Shown one piece after another: positions 1 to 5,223 of a stretch of 5,223 bases of DNA (position 1 is its first letter; each line of letters opens with the position of its first letter). A model generated the notes under the pieces. The model searched no databases. It saw only the letters and a program-made list of their open reading frames with translations, and had not been told where the DNA came from. The position numbers were made by a program, and so were the translations under genes. Origin of the DNA: Dehalococcoidia bacterium CG2_30_46_9 (GTDB lineage Bacteria; Chloroflexota; Dehalococcoidia; GIF9; AB-539-J10). The stretch covers positions 1 through 5,223 of the forward strand of contig MNYE01000045.1 of assembly GCA_001873005.1 (NCBI GenBank). The letters run 5' to 3'.

Positions 1-164
1 TCCTCTTCCTCCTTATATCGTTTGTATACCCGCCGACTTTGCCGGTAACTTACCCCCATCACCTCCGCTGCCTCCTTGATCGTCATTGCCTTCTCCCTTA
101 CTCTGGTCATCATGACCAGGCGAGTGCGTTCCCTCTGACTCATGGCTAAAGCTCCTCCTTCCAT
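1..164 (-). CDS. IS transposase, N-terminal part (runs off left edge)
   Basis: This open frame starts at an ATG at 164 and stays open to the window edge, giving 54 residues. It begins MEGGALAMSQRERTRLVM and continues through a helix-turn-helix with MTIKEAAEVMGVSYRQSRRV followed by YKRYKEEE. That layout (MSQ.ER.RL, then T.KEAA..MG.S.RQ.RR..KRYKEE) is the known N-terminal DNA-binding domain of ISNCY/IS481-like transposases with an rve-type catalytic domain, which here would lie beyond position 1. The start is well supported: AAAGGAGGT (171-179) sits 7 nt upstream. A second ATG at 143 also has GGAGGA (153-158) 9 nt upstream, and MSQ is a common family start, so either or both may be used. Exact IS family and whether the element is intact cannot be judged from this fragment. 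The overlapping minus-strand frame at 13-252 has Gly/Ser-rich, non-protein-like wording and is its shadow. Confidence 0.82.
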   Translation of the reverse strand, partial: MEGGALAMSQRERTRLVMMTRVREKAMTIKEAAEVMGVSYRQSRRVYKRYKEEE

Positions 165-212
165 TTTGACACCTCCTTTCGAGATGCCTATTCTTTAACA
201 CTTTTTTCGGAA

Positions 213-247
213 AGAGGACATTTCTATCGAGTTTTCTAGAGGACATT
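213..247. repeat. Tandem 10-bp direct repeats, probable IS terminal region
   Basis: AGAGGACATT occurs twice, at 213-222 and 238-247, with a 25-bp period. Read on the transposase strand this is AATGTCCTCT twice, 49 bp or more upstream of the transposase start. Repeated short sites just inside an IS end are often transposase-binding sites, so the outer IS boundary probably lies just outside the second copy, around 248-255 (TGATAATGTCC on the minus strand). The other IS end is outside the window, so the inverted-repeat partner and target duplication cannot be confirmed. The repeat is directly visible; its role is inferred. Confidence 0.5.
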
Positions 248-357
248 ATCAAAGAGTTTCAACATTCCGCGAATTAAGTCATCTAATATATCACCGAAAG
301 GAAATATTGTTAAATCATGGAAAAAACACCGAAAATCTTTAAGATGCAGCCTGGTTA
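248..357. other. Intergenic stretch between IS end and palindromic element
   Basis: About 110 bp of AT-rich sequence with no plausible coding frame, no convincing promoter pair and no hairpin with a T-run. It separates the presumed IS terminus from the palindromic element. I see nothing in it that I can name. Confidence 0.5.
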
Positions 358-504
358 TTATAGTTAACCACATAAGTCGGTACACAATTTACTTCTCATT
401 GCGAGCGAAGCGTGGCAATCCCATCGCTCCTTCCGAGATTGCTTCGGCTGACTTTATCAGCCTCGCAATGACCTTTGTGTAACCATTTTTGGAGTTGACT
501 ATAA
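358..504. mobile_element. MITE-like palindromic element with TA-flanked ends
   Basis: The whole stretch folds back on itself. Outer arms: TTATAGTTAAC (358-368) against GTTGACTATAA (494-504), 10 of 11 complementary. Middle arms: TACACAA (381-387) against TTGTGTA (475-481), perfect. Inner arms: TCATTGCGAG (396-405) against CTCGCAATGA (462-471), perfect. Arms lie in the same order with small length differences between them, so this is one long imperfect palindrome. The ends can be read as TA-TAGTTAAC...GTTGACTA-TA, meaning an element at 361-501 flanked by TA, which is the target duplication of IS630/Tc1-mariner elements. No transposase frame is inside, so if mobile it would be non-autonomous. 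It lies 66 bp beyond the stop of the kinase gene and could end or stabilise that transcript. The palindrome is seen; the IS630 link is inferred. Confidence 0.6.
396..471. repeat. CATTGCGAG-type dispersed repeat core with internal hairpins
   Basis: This is the core of the palindromic element. Besides the 10-bp outer arms it holds CGAAG (406-410) and GCAATC (415-420), opposite GATTGC (437-442) and CTTCG (442-446), plus a separate perfect hairpin, GGCTGA (446-451) - CTTTA - TCAGCC (457-462). The wording CATTGCGAG...GAGATTGCTTCG...CTCGCAATGAC matches a family of palindromic repeats known to be scattered between genes in many unrelated bacteria. The side hairpin at 446-462 makes the predicted fold a branched structure. 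Confidence 0.6.
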
Positions 505-528
505 ACAGACATTAGTGATGCGGATAGA

Positions 529-549
529 GATAATTGGCGCGAAATTATC
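529..549. repeat. Short inverted repeat downstream of the kinase gene
   Basis: GATAATT (529-535) and AATTATC (543-549) form a perfect 7-bp inverted repeat around a GGCGCGA centre, 22 bp past the kinase stop codon at 571-573. The stem is AT-rich and neither side is followed by a T-run, so it is not a canonical intrinsic terminator. It could be a weak transcript-end hairpin or a chance palindrome. Confidence 0.35.
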
Positions 550-570
550 GGGTCGTGGCTTATGGAGAGC

Positions 571-1563
571 TCACCGACTTTTAGATAGCTTGCGCTCCCG
601 AACCATAAACCCAAGTTCTCGGCTGTGTTGCACTATGTGCTCTAAGGTAGCTCGATCAGGGCTGCCACGAGTTTCAAGCCGAGTAGCATTAAATCCTGCG
701 GCAGCGCTGGCCATAATAAGCGATTCTGCCAGGCTACTTCCCATAACATGGTAGGCAGCAAAAACCCCGGCAAAGACATCGCCACAACCCACCGTATTAA
801 CAACGTCCAGACTAAGAGCTTTAAGAGGCAAAGCAGGCGCTTCAATCACAATGCCAGTAGCTGGTTCAAACATCGCTGCTCCCCGGGCACCAAGTTTAAA
901 CACTACATGGTTACGAAATCCGAGGGCAAGCAAACGCTGCCAGCCTGTATCTAATTCCGCACTTCCCAAAAGAACAGTTACCTCTGCTTCATTTAAGAAA
1001 AGGACATCTGCTTGTTTTGCCAGTGGCTGTATTACTTCCCATCTCTCACTAAGCAATATCCCTGGATCCCATAGCACGGGAATCCCACGTTGTTTTGCCA
1101 AGCTTATCAGTTTTGTCGCTATATCTAAAGGAGGGTCAGTAAGAACTACACCCTGACATTCCCGCAATAGGCGTTCAACGGAGGAGTGGTTTAAGTAGCA
1201 GGATTGTAGCTTAGCATTTGCTCCCAGGCAACTAGCGATAACATTTTGACCAGCCTGGTCAACAAGTATATAGGCTTGCCCTGATTCCTCCCCTGGTATG
1301 ATCTGAATGCCCTCGGTGATAACTCCTTCAGTGTTAAGAATTTCCAGTTGCCGCTGGGCAATCTCATCATCTCCAAGTGCCGCAACTAAAGCCACTTCCT
1401 TAAAGCCTAAAATTCGTGCTGCGGCTACTGCTACGTTACCACCTGTCCCCCCAGACACCCGCAAAACACGCTTTACAGGAACGTCCTGACCAAGCACAGG
1501 CAACTGTTTAACAAAACAAGTAATGTCCCAGTTTATGGCACCACATACTAACAGCCTAACCAT
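571..1563 (-). CDS. PfkB/ribokinase-family carbohydrate or nucleoside kinase
   Basis: A 330-residue cytoplasmic kinase that should transfer phosphate from ATP to a sugar, nucleoside or related alcohol. Family hallmarks appear in order: N-terminal LLVCGAINWD (residues 4-13, with the substrate-contacting Asp13), the glycine-rich PfkB signature 1 GGTGGNVAVAAARILG (38-53), FLNEAEV (189-195), KLGARGA (223-229), and the C-terminal anion-hole/catalytic signature VVNTVGCGDVFAG (254-266), where Asp262 is the expected catalytic base. Two positions differ from the common DTxGAGD form: Asn256 and Cys260. Length is normal for the family (about 300-330). The ATG is preceded by a modest GGGAAGA (1571-1577) at 7 nt. 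It is transcribed away from argF and stands alone, so context does not reveal the substrate. Ribokinase, adenosine kinase and fructokinase-like roles are all possible; the family call is firm, the substrate unknown. Confidence 0.93.
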   Translation of the reverse strand: MVRLLVCGAINWDITCFVKQLPVLGQDVPVKRVLRVSGGTGGNVAVAAARILGFKEVALVAALGDDEIAQRQLEILNTEGVITEGIQIIPGEESGQAYILVDQAGQNVIASCLGANAKLQSCYLNHSSVERLLRECQGVVLTDPPLDIATKLISLAKQRGIPVLWDPGILLSERWEVIQPLAKQADVLFLNEAEVTVLLGSAELDTGWQRLLALGFRNHVVFKLGARGAAMFEPATGIVIEAPALPLKALSLDVVNTVGCGDVFAGVFAAYHVMGSSLAESLIMASAAAGFNATRLETRGSPDRATLEHIVQHSRELGFMVRERKLSKSR

Positions 1564-1665
1564 ACTATAGTCTTCCCGTAAGTTTGTATATAATGATTGC
1601 TAATTGCTGAATATTTAGAGTAGTATAAATGAAGTATCTCAACAACGCATCTGTGATTTTGAGAG
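1564..1665. promoter_or_regulatory. Divergent intergenic region with possible argF promoter
   Basis: This AT-rich 102-bp gap separates the divergent kinase and argF genes and must hold both promoters. On the plus strand TTGCTA (1597-1602) is followed after 18 bp by TAGTAT (1621-1626), a mediocre sigma-70-like pair; an overlapping TATAAA is at 1624-1629. ATTGCT is repeated in direct orientation at 1596-1601 and 1603-1608. On the minus strand only an AT-rich TATATA (1587-1592) is visible, without a good -35. A half-site resembling an arginine box (TGAATATTTA, 1608-1617) lacks its second half. The promoter must be somewhere here; the exact boxes are guesses. Confidence 0.3.
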
Positions 1666-2574
1666 ATGAAAAGAGATTTGCTTTCGGTATCTGACCTAAG
1701 CCGTGAGGAAATTGAGCAACTTATCGAGCAAGCACTTGCTATAAAGCCAAAACCTCCATCACATCTTCTTTCGGGAAAGGTTCTGGCTCTTATTTTTGAG
1801 AAGCCTTCGTTACGAACCAGGGTTAGTTTCGATGTAGCCATGCATCAGTTGGGTGGACATGCTATTTACCTACCCCCTGATGAGGTAGGTTTGGGTAAGC
1901 GGGAGCGTGTTTCTGATGTTGCCAGGACGCTTAGCCGCTATGTTGATGGCATCGCGGCTCGCACGTTTTCCCACAATACCCTGCACACATTGGCTGAGCA
2001 CTCATCCATACCTGTTATCAATGCACTGTCTGACCTAGAACACCCCTGCCAGGCGCTCTCTGACCTCCTCACTATTTATGAAAAGAAGGGCAAGCTTTCC
2101 GGCTTAACTTTAGCCTTCATTGGCGACGGCAATAATGTTGCCAACAGTTTGTTTCTCGCTGCCTCACTTGTCGGTATGAATTTTTATATCGCATCCCCCC
2201 CTGGTTACGAGATTAAGCCAGAAATATTAAAGCAGGGCAAGAAGCTTGCTGCCTCCAGCGCCAGTCAAATCAAGCTAACCAAGAAACCTGCTGAGGTAGT
2301 TAAAGGCGCTGACATAGTATATACTGATGTCTGGACTAGCATGGGGCAGGAAAGCGAAGCAGAGAAACGCCGTCTTGCTTTTTCTACTTACAAGGTGGAT
2401 AATAAATTATTGGATCTGGCTAAAGGAAATGCTTTGTTCATGCATCCTTTGCCGGCTCATCAGGGCGAAGAGATTTCTACGGAGCTATTGGATGATCCCA
2501 GATCGGTGGTCTTTGACCAGGCGGAAAATAGACTTCATCTCCAGAAAGCGCTATTAGTCCAGATGCTTCCGTAG
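1666..2574 (+). CDS. argF: Ornithine carbamoyltransferase
   Basis: Transfers the carbamoyl group of carbamoyl phosphate to ornithine, giving citrulline, the sixth step of arginine synthesis; cytoplasmic, usually trimeric. The 302-residue length is typical. Visible motifs: carbamoyl-phosphate loop FEKPSLRTRVSF (44-55; SLRTR instead of the commoner STRTR), GLGKRERVSDVARTLSRYVD (75-94), EHPCQALSDLLT (125-136), FIGDGNNVANS (151-161), the ornithine-binding DVWTSMGQE (221-229), then MHPLPAHQGEE (259-269) and FDQAENRLHLQKALL (283-297). The SMG loop and the C-terminal DQAENR block separate it from aspartate carbamoyltransferase. One oddity: the usual HCLPAHRGEE is HPLPAHQGEE, so the active-site Cys and a nearby Arg are Pro261 and Gln266. 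The ATG has no good Shine-Dalgarno (only GAGAG directly against it); no in-frame upstream start exists because a TGA lies 12 nt upstream. First gene of the probable argF-der-plsY-gpsA transcript. Anabolic use is inferred from the single-gene context. Confidence 0.95.
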   Translation: MKRDLLSVSDLSREEIEQLIEQALAIKPKPPSHLLSGKVLALIFEKPSLRTRVSFDVAMHQLGGHAIYLPPDEVGLGKRERVSDVARTLSRYVDGIAARTFSHNTLHTLAEHSSIPVINALSDLEHPCQALSDLLTIYEKKGKLSGLTLAFIGDGNNVANSLFLAASLVGMNFYIASPPGYEIKPEILKQGKKLAASSASQIKLTKKPAEVVKGADIVYTDVWTSMGQESEAEKRRLAFSTYKVDNKLLDLAKGNALFMHPLPAHQGEEISTELLDDPRSVVFDQAENRLHLQKALLVQMLP

Positions 2575-2576
2575 CT

Positions 2577-2581
2577 GAGGT
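2577..2581 (+). promoter_or_regulatory. Ribosome binding site fixing the GTG start of der
   Basis: GAGGT begins 2 nt after the argF stop and lies 7 nt before GTG at 2589. The site supports the non-ATG start, which is also where the family's N-terminal beta strand (KPIVVIVGR) begins. Confidence 0.7.
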
Positions 2582-2588
2582 AAGAGAA

Positions 2589-3983
2589 GTGGCAAAACCT
2601 ATCGTTGTTATTGTCGGCAGAACTAATGTGGGCAAGTCTACCCTACTGAATCGTTTGGCTGGCAGGCGCCTGGCTGTTGTTGCTGATTTACCCGGGACGA
2701 CAAGAGACCGCGTTTTTGCTTCCGTGACATGGCAGGAACGGGAGGTAACTTTGATTGACACTGGCGGTTGGTTGCCAGATCACTCGCTTGGCTCAACAGA
2801 GTCGCCTTTAAAACAAAAGGTCAAATCTCAAATAAAAGTTGCCATTGCCCAGGCAGACGCCATAATTTTCCTCGTAGATGGTAGGGACGGAATTATTGCC
2901 ACAGATGAAGAACTAGCTGAGATGTTACGTGAGACAGGGAAACGTGTGGTACTGGCGGTAAATAAGATAGATTCTCCTAAACAGGAAAGTCAGATTGCCG
3001 ACTTCTATCGCCTTGGTATGGGCCACCCTATATCTATTAGTGCCTATCACAATATTGGAATAGACACGTTGATGGAGGCGGTCATGGCTGTTCTTCCCAC
3101 ACCGTCTCAAGAACCTTTCACTAAGTCACCAGAAGCGAAACTGGCTATCGTGGGACGAACTAATGTGGGTAAGTCAACACTGCTAAATGTTTTGCTCGGT
3201 GAGGAAAGAGCTATTGTAGATGAGTCTCCCGGGACAACTCGCGACTCTCTTGATGCGGAAATTCAATGGGGCGATAAGAAAATTTTGCTCATTGATACTG
3301 CTGGCATTAGACGCCGCACACGGGTTGCTGCTGGAGTTGATTATTACAGTTTGCTTCGTGCTCTTCAGGCTATCAATCGCTGTGACATTGCCTTATTATT
3401 GATTGACGCTGCCGACTTTGCTACTGCTCAAGACATGCATATTGCTAGCTATATCATTGAGGTAGGGAAGGGCATAATATTGGTAGTTAACAAGTGGGAC
3501 CTCGTCCCTACAGTACAACAAAAGGAATTTCAGCGTGTTCTTTTGTCACGGCTCAAATTCCTGTCCTATGTTCCCCTTCTCTACATTTCTGCTAAACAGG
3601 CTAAAGGTATAGATAGGATTTTACCCGAGGCCTGGCATGTTTGGCAGGAAACACAAAAGCAACTACCTCAATCAGCAGTTGATAAGGCAGTTAAGCAAGC
3701 AGTAAGCAGCCATCCACCAGTTGGTAAAGGTTTGAGAAAACTGCGCATTATTAAAGCCTATCAGGATGAATCCAGAGCGGCAACATTTATTCTTCAGGTC
3801 AATGACCCACAATTGGTCTATTCTTCTTACCAGCGCTATCTGGAAAATCAGTTGCGCCATTGCTTTGGCTTTCGAGGTGTGCCTTTACATTTGACTTTCA
3901 CCAAAGCCGCCAGACAAGGGAAAAGGAGGCCCTCCCGTCAGCACCCCTTATCTGGCGAGGGACGGGAGGTAGTGCAAATATGA
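2589..3983 (+). CDS. der: Ribosome-assembly GTPase Der (EngA), tandem G domains
   Basis: Essential GTPase that helps mature the 50S ribosomal subunit. It shows the diagnostic double G domain plus KH-like domain. G domain 1: GRTNVGKS (10-17), PGTTRD (35-40), DTGG (57-60), NKID (125-128), SAYH (151-154). G domain 2: GRTNVGKS (189-196), PGTTRD (214-219), DTAG (236-239), NKWD (301-304), SAK (334-336). The KH-like domain spans about 350-440 and ends near FGFRGVPLHLTF (426-437). Both P-loops have Thr where most Der proteins have Pro (GRPNVGKS). The protein is 464 residues; a normal Der would end a few basic residues after 440, but here about 20 more follow, encoded by a palindromic stretch (see 3908-3969), so the tail looks acquired. 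It starts with GTG 14 nt after argF, and its TGA overlaps the plsY ATG (ATGA), which suggests translational coupling. Confidence 0.97.
   Translation: MAKPIVVIVGRTNVGKSTLLNRLAGRRLAVVADLPGTTRDRVFASVTWQEREVTLIDTGGWLPDHSLGSTESPLKQKVKSQIKVAIAQADAIIFLVDGRDGIIATDEELAEMLRETGKRVVLAVNKIDSPKQESQIADFYRLGMGHPISISAYHNIGIDTLMEAVMAVLPTPSQEPFTKSPEAKLAIVGRTNVGKSTLLNVLLGEERAIVDESPGTTRDSLDAEIQWGDKKILLIDTAGIRRRTRVAAGVDYYSLLRALQAINRCDIALLLIDAADFATAQDMHIASYIIEVGKGIILVVNKWDLVPTVQQKEFQRVLLSRLKFLSYVPLLYISAKQAKGIDRILPEAWHVWQETQKQLPQSAVDKAVKQAVSSHPPVGKGLRKLRIIKAYQDESRAATFILQVNDPQLVYSSYQRYLENQLRHCFGFRGVPLHLTFTKAARQGKRRPSRQHPLSGEGREVVQI
3908..3969. repeat. Two interleaved inverted repeats at the der 3' end
   Basis: Pair A: CGCCAGACAAGGG (3908-3920) against CCCTTATCTGGCG (3945-3957), 12 of 13 complementary. 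Pair B: CCTCCCGTC (3931-3939) against GACGGGAGG (3961-3969), perfect over 9 bp. The order is A-B-A'-B', so the two stems interlock. With only 3 nt between A' and B' both full stems probably cannot form together, so they are likely alternatives. The region codes for the last part of Der and holds the plsY Shine-Dalgarno in arm B'. It is not followed by a T-run and so is not an intrinsic terminator. It may be an inserted palindromic element or a translation-control structure. Confidence 0.6.
3965..3970 (+). promoter_or_regulatory. Ribosome binding site of plsY inside a hairpin arm
   Basis: GGAGGT lies 9 nt before the plsY ATG at 3980 and selects that start over upstream in-frame codons inside der. 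Five of its six bases are in the right arm of a perfect 9-bp inverted repeat, so a folded message would hide it until ribosomes finishing der open the stem. Confidence 0.65.
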
Positions 3984-4618
3984 TAGTAGGCAAGTTTGTG
4001 GCCATAGTAATTACTGGCTATCTTCTTGGCTCTATTCCCTTTGGGCTGATAGTAGGTAAATTGGCTCGAGGCATTGATGTTAGACGATACGGAAGTGGCA
4101 AGACTGGCGCCACCAATGTAATGAGAACTACAGGAACCAAGTTGGGCACTTTAACCATAGGCCTCGATGTAGCCAAGGCCGTTGGAGCAGTAATGCTGGC
4201 TAAGGTAATTGTCGGAGATGACATTTTACTCCTTGGTAGTATTCCTCTTCATTGGCAAGTAGCCCAAATCATGGCTGGACTGGCATCGGTAGCCGGACAT
4301 AATTGGCCAGTATTTGCCAAGTTCAAGGGTGGCAGGGGAGTAACCACTTTTTTTGGCGCAATGTATGCCATTTACCCCCCGGCGGCTTTAGTAGGCACCG
4401 AAGTTTTGGCCGTAGTAGCACTGCGCAGCCGGCATATGTCCCTGGGCTCTATCCTTGGCATCACTGCTACCTGGTGTTTAATGGTTCCTTTGACCATCGC
4501 CTACGATTTGCCGCCGGTCTATCTTGCCTACGGATTAGCCGGGATGGCGCTCGTTATTTATCAACATCGTGCTAACATCAAAAGACTAAGGCAAGGAACA
4601 GAGCGCCAGCTCTTTTAA
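3980..4618 (+). CDS. plsY: Acyl-phosphate:glycerol-3-phosphate acyltransferase PlsY
   Basis: Integral membrane enzyme that moves a fatty acyl group from acyl-phosphate (made by PlsX) to sn-glycerol-3-phosphate, giving lysophosphatidic acid, the first step of phospholipid synthesis. The 212-residue length is typical. All three family motifs are present: motif 1 [14 protein letters not shown] (33-46, with Ser39 and the adjacent arginines), motif 2 [18 protein letters not shown] (104-121, the glycine-rich substrate loop), and motif 3 [13 protein letters not shown] (196-208, with His196, Asn199 and Glu208). Hydrophobic stretches near 4-27, 56-78, 122-148, 154-174 and 178-195 fit the multi-pass fold. 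Motif 1 reads GSGKTGATN rather than the common GSGNIGATN. The frame is open upstream to 3860, but those 40 residues overlap der, look unlike PlsY, and bypass the good Shine-Dalgarno, so ATG 3980 is chosen. It overlaps der by 4 nt and is followed after 1 nt by gpsA, which makes its substrate. Confidence 0.96.
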   Translation: MIVGKFVAIVITGYLLGSIPFGLIVGKLARGIDVRRYGSGKTGATNVMRTTGTKLGTLTIGLDVAKAVGAVMLAKVIVGDDILLLGSIPLHWQVAQIMAGLASVAGHNWPVFAKFKGGRGVTTFFGAMYAIYPPAALVGTEVLAVVALRSRHMSLGSILGITATWCLMVPLTIAYDLPPVYLAYGLAGMALVIYQHRANIKRLRQGTERQLF

Positions 4619-4619
4619 C

Positions 4620-5223
4620 ATGCCCAAAGTTGCCATCATAGGTAATACTACCTGGGGCAATACCTTAGCTAGCCTGCTGAGTAGTAAAGGAACACTAGTA
4701 AAGCTCTGGACACGAAGTGAGGCGGAAGCTGAGGAACTAAATCAGGGAAAGCATAGCTATTCTTCTACCCACAATATCAAAGAAGCCCTGGACAGGACTG
4801 ACCTGGCAATCTGGGCAGTTCCCTCTCAAAAATTAAGACAAAATGTTATCCTCACCAAGTCTTATCTCACGAAGTCTATGCTGTTAATGAGTGCCGCCAA
4901 AGGGCTAGAGGCAGATACGGGAAAAAGAATGTCTCAGGTGATAACAGATGAAATCCCCCTCGCTTTGGGGGAACAAATTTGCGTTCTTTCCGGCCCTAAC
5001 TTAGCCAAGGAAATTGCCCACGGTTTACCTGCTGCCGCAGTAATTGCCTCCCATGACATAACAGTTGCCAAAAAAGCACAAGAGCTCATGAAGTGTGAGA
5101 ATTTTACTATATTTACTAGCGACGATGTCATTGGAGTTGAGTTAGGCGGGGCGTTGAAAAATATTATAGCTTTGGGGGCAGGGATGATAGATGGCTTAGG
5201 TCTGGGTGATAATGCTAAAGCTG
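4620..5223 (+). CDS. gpsA: Glycerol-3-phosphate dehydrogenase [NAD(P)+], N-terminal part (cut by right edge)
   Basis: Reduces dihydroxyacetone phosphate to sn-glycerol-3-phosphate, the backbone used by PlsY encoded just upstream; cytoplasmic. The first 201 codons are present, about 60% of a usual 330-345-residue protein. Translation begins [17 protein letters not shown], a Rossmann nucleotide loop reading GNTTWGNT instead of the common GAGSWGTA. Then come [13 protein letters not shown] (61-73), SAAKGLE (91-97), [17 protein letters not shown] (123-139) and [20 protein letters not shown] (173-192), with Lys180 the expected catalytic residue, and [10 protein letters not shown] (192-201) at the cut. 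The segment between the nucleotide fold and the AVPS motif is short: the usual NxxYLPG stretch is replaced by NQGKHSYSS (41-49). ATG 4620 follows the plsY stop by 1 nt and has no clear Shine-Dalgarno, so it probably depends on ribosomes ending plsY. The frame is open with no defects up to the window end. Confidence 0.96.
   Translation, partial: MPKVAIIGNTTWGNTLASLLSSKGTLVKLWTRSEAEAEELNQGKHSYSSTHNIKEALDRTDLAIWAVPSQKLRQNVILTKSYLTKSMLLMSAAKGLEADTGKRMSQVITDEIPLALGEQICVLSGPNLAKEIAHGLPAAAVIASHDITVAKKAQELMKCENFTIFTSDDVIGVELGGALKNIIALGAGMIDGLGLGDNAKA

Noticed and set aside
13..252. Minus-strand 79-residue open frame overlapping the transposase
   Set aside because: Gly/Ser/Asp-rich wording with no family resemblance; the alternative minus-strand frame has two good ribosome sites and a clear transposase helix-turn-helix.
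358..504. CRISPR repeat unit or small RNA gene
   Set aside because: There is a single palindromic unit with no spacer-repeat periodicity, and no promoter or terminator pair that would support a discrete RNA gene.
529..549. Hairpin after the kinase gene as an intrinsic terminator
   Set aside because: AT-rich 7-bp stem with no T-run on either strand; kept only as a short inverted repeat.
396..614. Small protein gene (minus strand, 72 residues) across the palindromic element
   Set aside because: It overlaps the end of the kinase gene and the repeat, has no ribosome site and no protein-like pattern.
1608..1625. Arginine-repressor box upstream of argF
   Set aside because: Only one half-site resembles the consensus; the second half does not match.
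3860..3979. In-frame 40-residue N-terminal extension of PlsY
   Set aside because: It lies wholly inside der in another frame, is not PlsY-like, and skips the Shine-Dalgarno at 3965-3970.
4600..4616. AGAGC-GCCA-GCTCT hairpin followed by TTT near the plsY end, as a terminator
   Set aside because: The stem is only 5 bp, it lies in coding sequence, and gpsA starts 1 nt after plsY, so termination here is unlikely.

Overview
The window carries a bacterial chromosomal segment with a short mobile-element zone on the left and a conserved housekeeping block on the right. Gene content and local motif wording (an SLRTR-type ornithine carbamoyltransferase, Der with GRTNVGKS in both P-loops, PlsY with GSGKTGATN, GpsA with a TTWG nucleotide loop, and der-plsY-gpsA in tandem) suggest Chloroflexota, perhaps Dehalococcoidia. 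This is an inference from family knowledge; no 16S or other marker is present. Strong Shine-Dalgarno sites and ATGA-type gene overlaps are ordinary bacterial features.

Layout. Positions 1-164 (minus) are the 5' end of an insertion-sequence transposase that runs off the left edge. Its upstream end carries two copies of a 10-bp direct repeat (213-247) that probably belong to the IS terminus. Positions 358-504 form a compact non-coding palindromic element, MITE-like, with TA-flanked ends and an inner CATTGCGAG/CTCGCAATG core of a type seen dispersed in many bacterial genomes. Positions 571-1563 (minus) encode a ribokinase/PfkB-family sugar or nucleoside kinase of unknown substrate. A 102-bp AT-rich divergent intergenic region (1564-1665) follows.

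Rightward from 1666 lies a tight co-directional cluster: argF (arginine biosynthesis), der (50S ribosome-assembly GTPase), plsY (acyl-phosphate:glycerol-3-phosphate acyltransferase) and gpsA (glycerol-3-phosphate dehydrogenase, cut by the right edge). Gaps are 14 nt, a 4-nt overlap and 1 nt, so it is probably one transcript. GpsA makes sn-glycerol-3-phosphate and PlsY acylates it, so the last two genes supply the first steps of phospholipid synthesis; argF and der are functionally unrelated passengers.

The most notable structure beyond the genes is at the der/plsY junction. Two interleaved inverted repeats (3908-3969) encode an apparent extra C-terminal tail on Der, and one of their arms contains the plsY Shine-Dalgarno site. 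I found no CRISPR array, tRNA, rRNA, toxin-antitoxin pair or recognisable defence system. The window looks like ordinary core genome with small mobile and palindromic elements, not a new multi-gene system.
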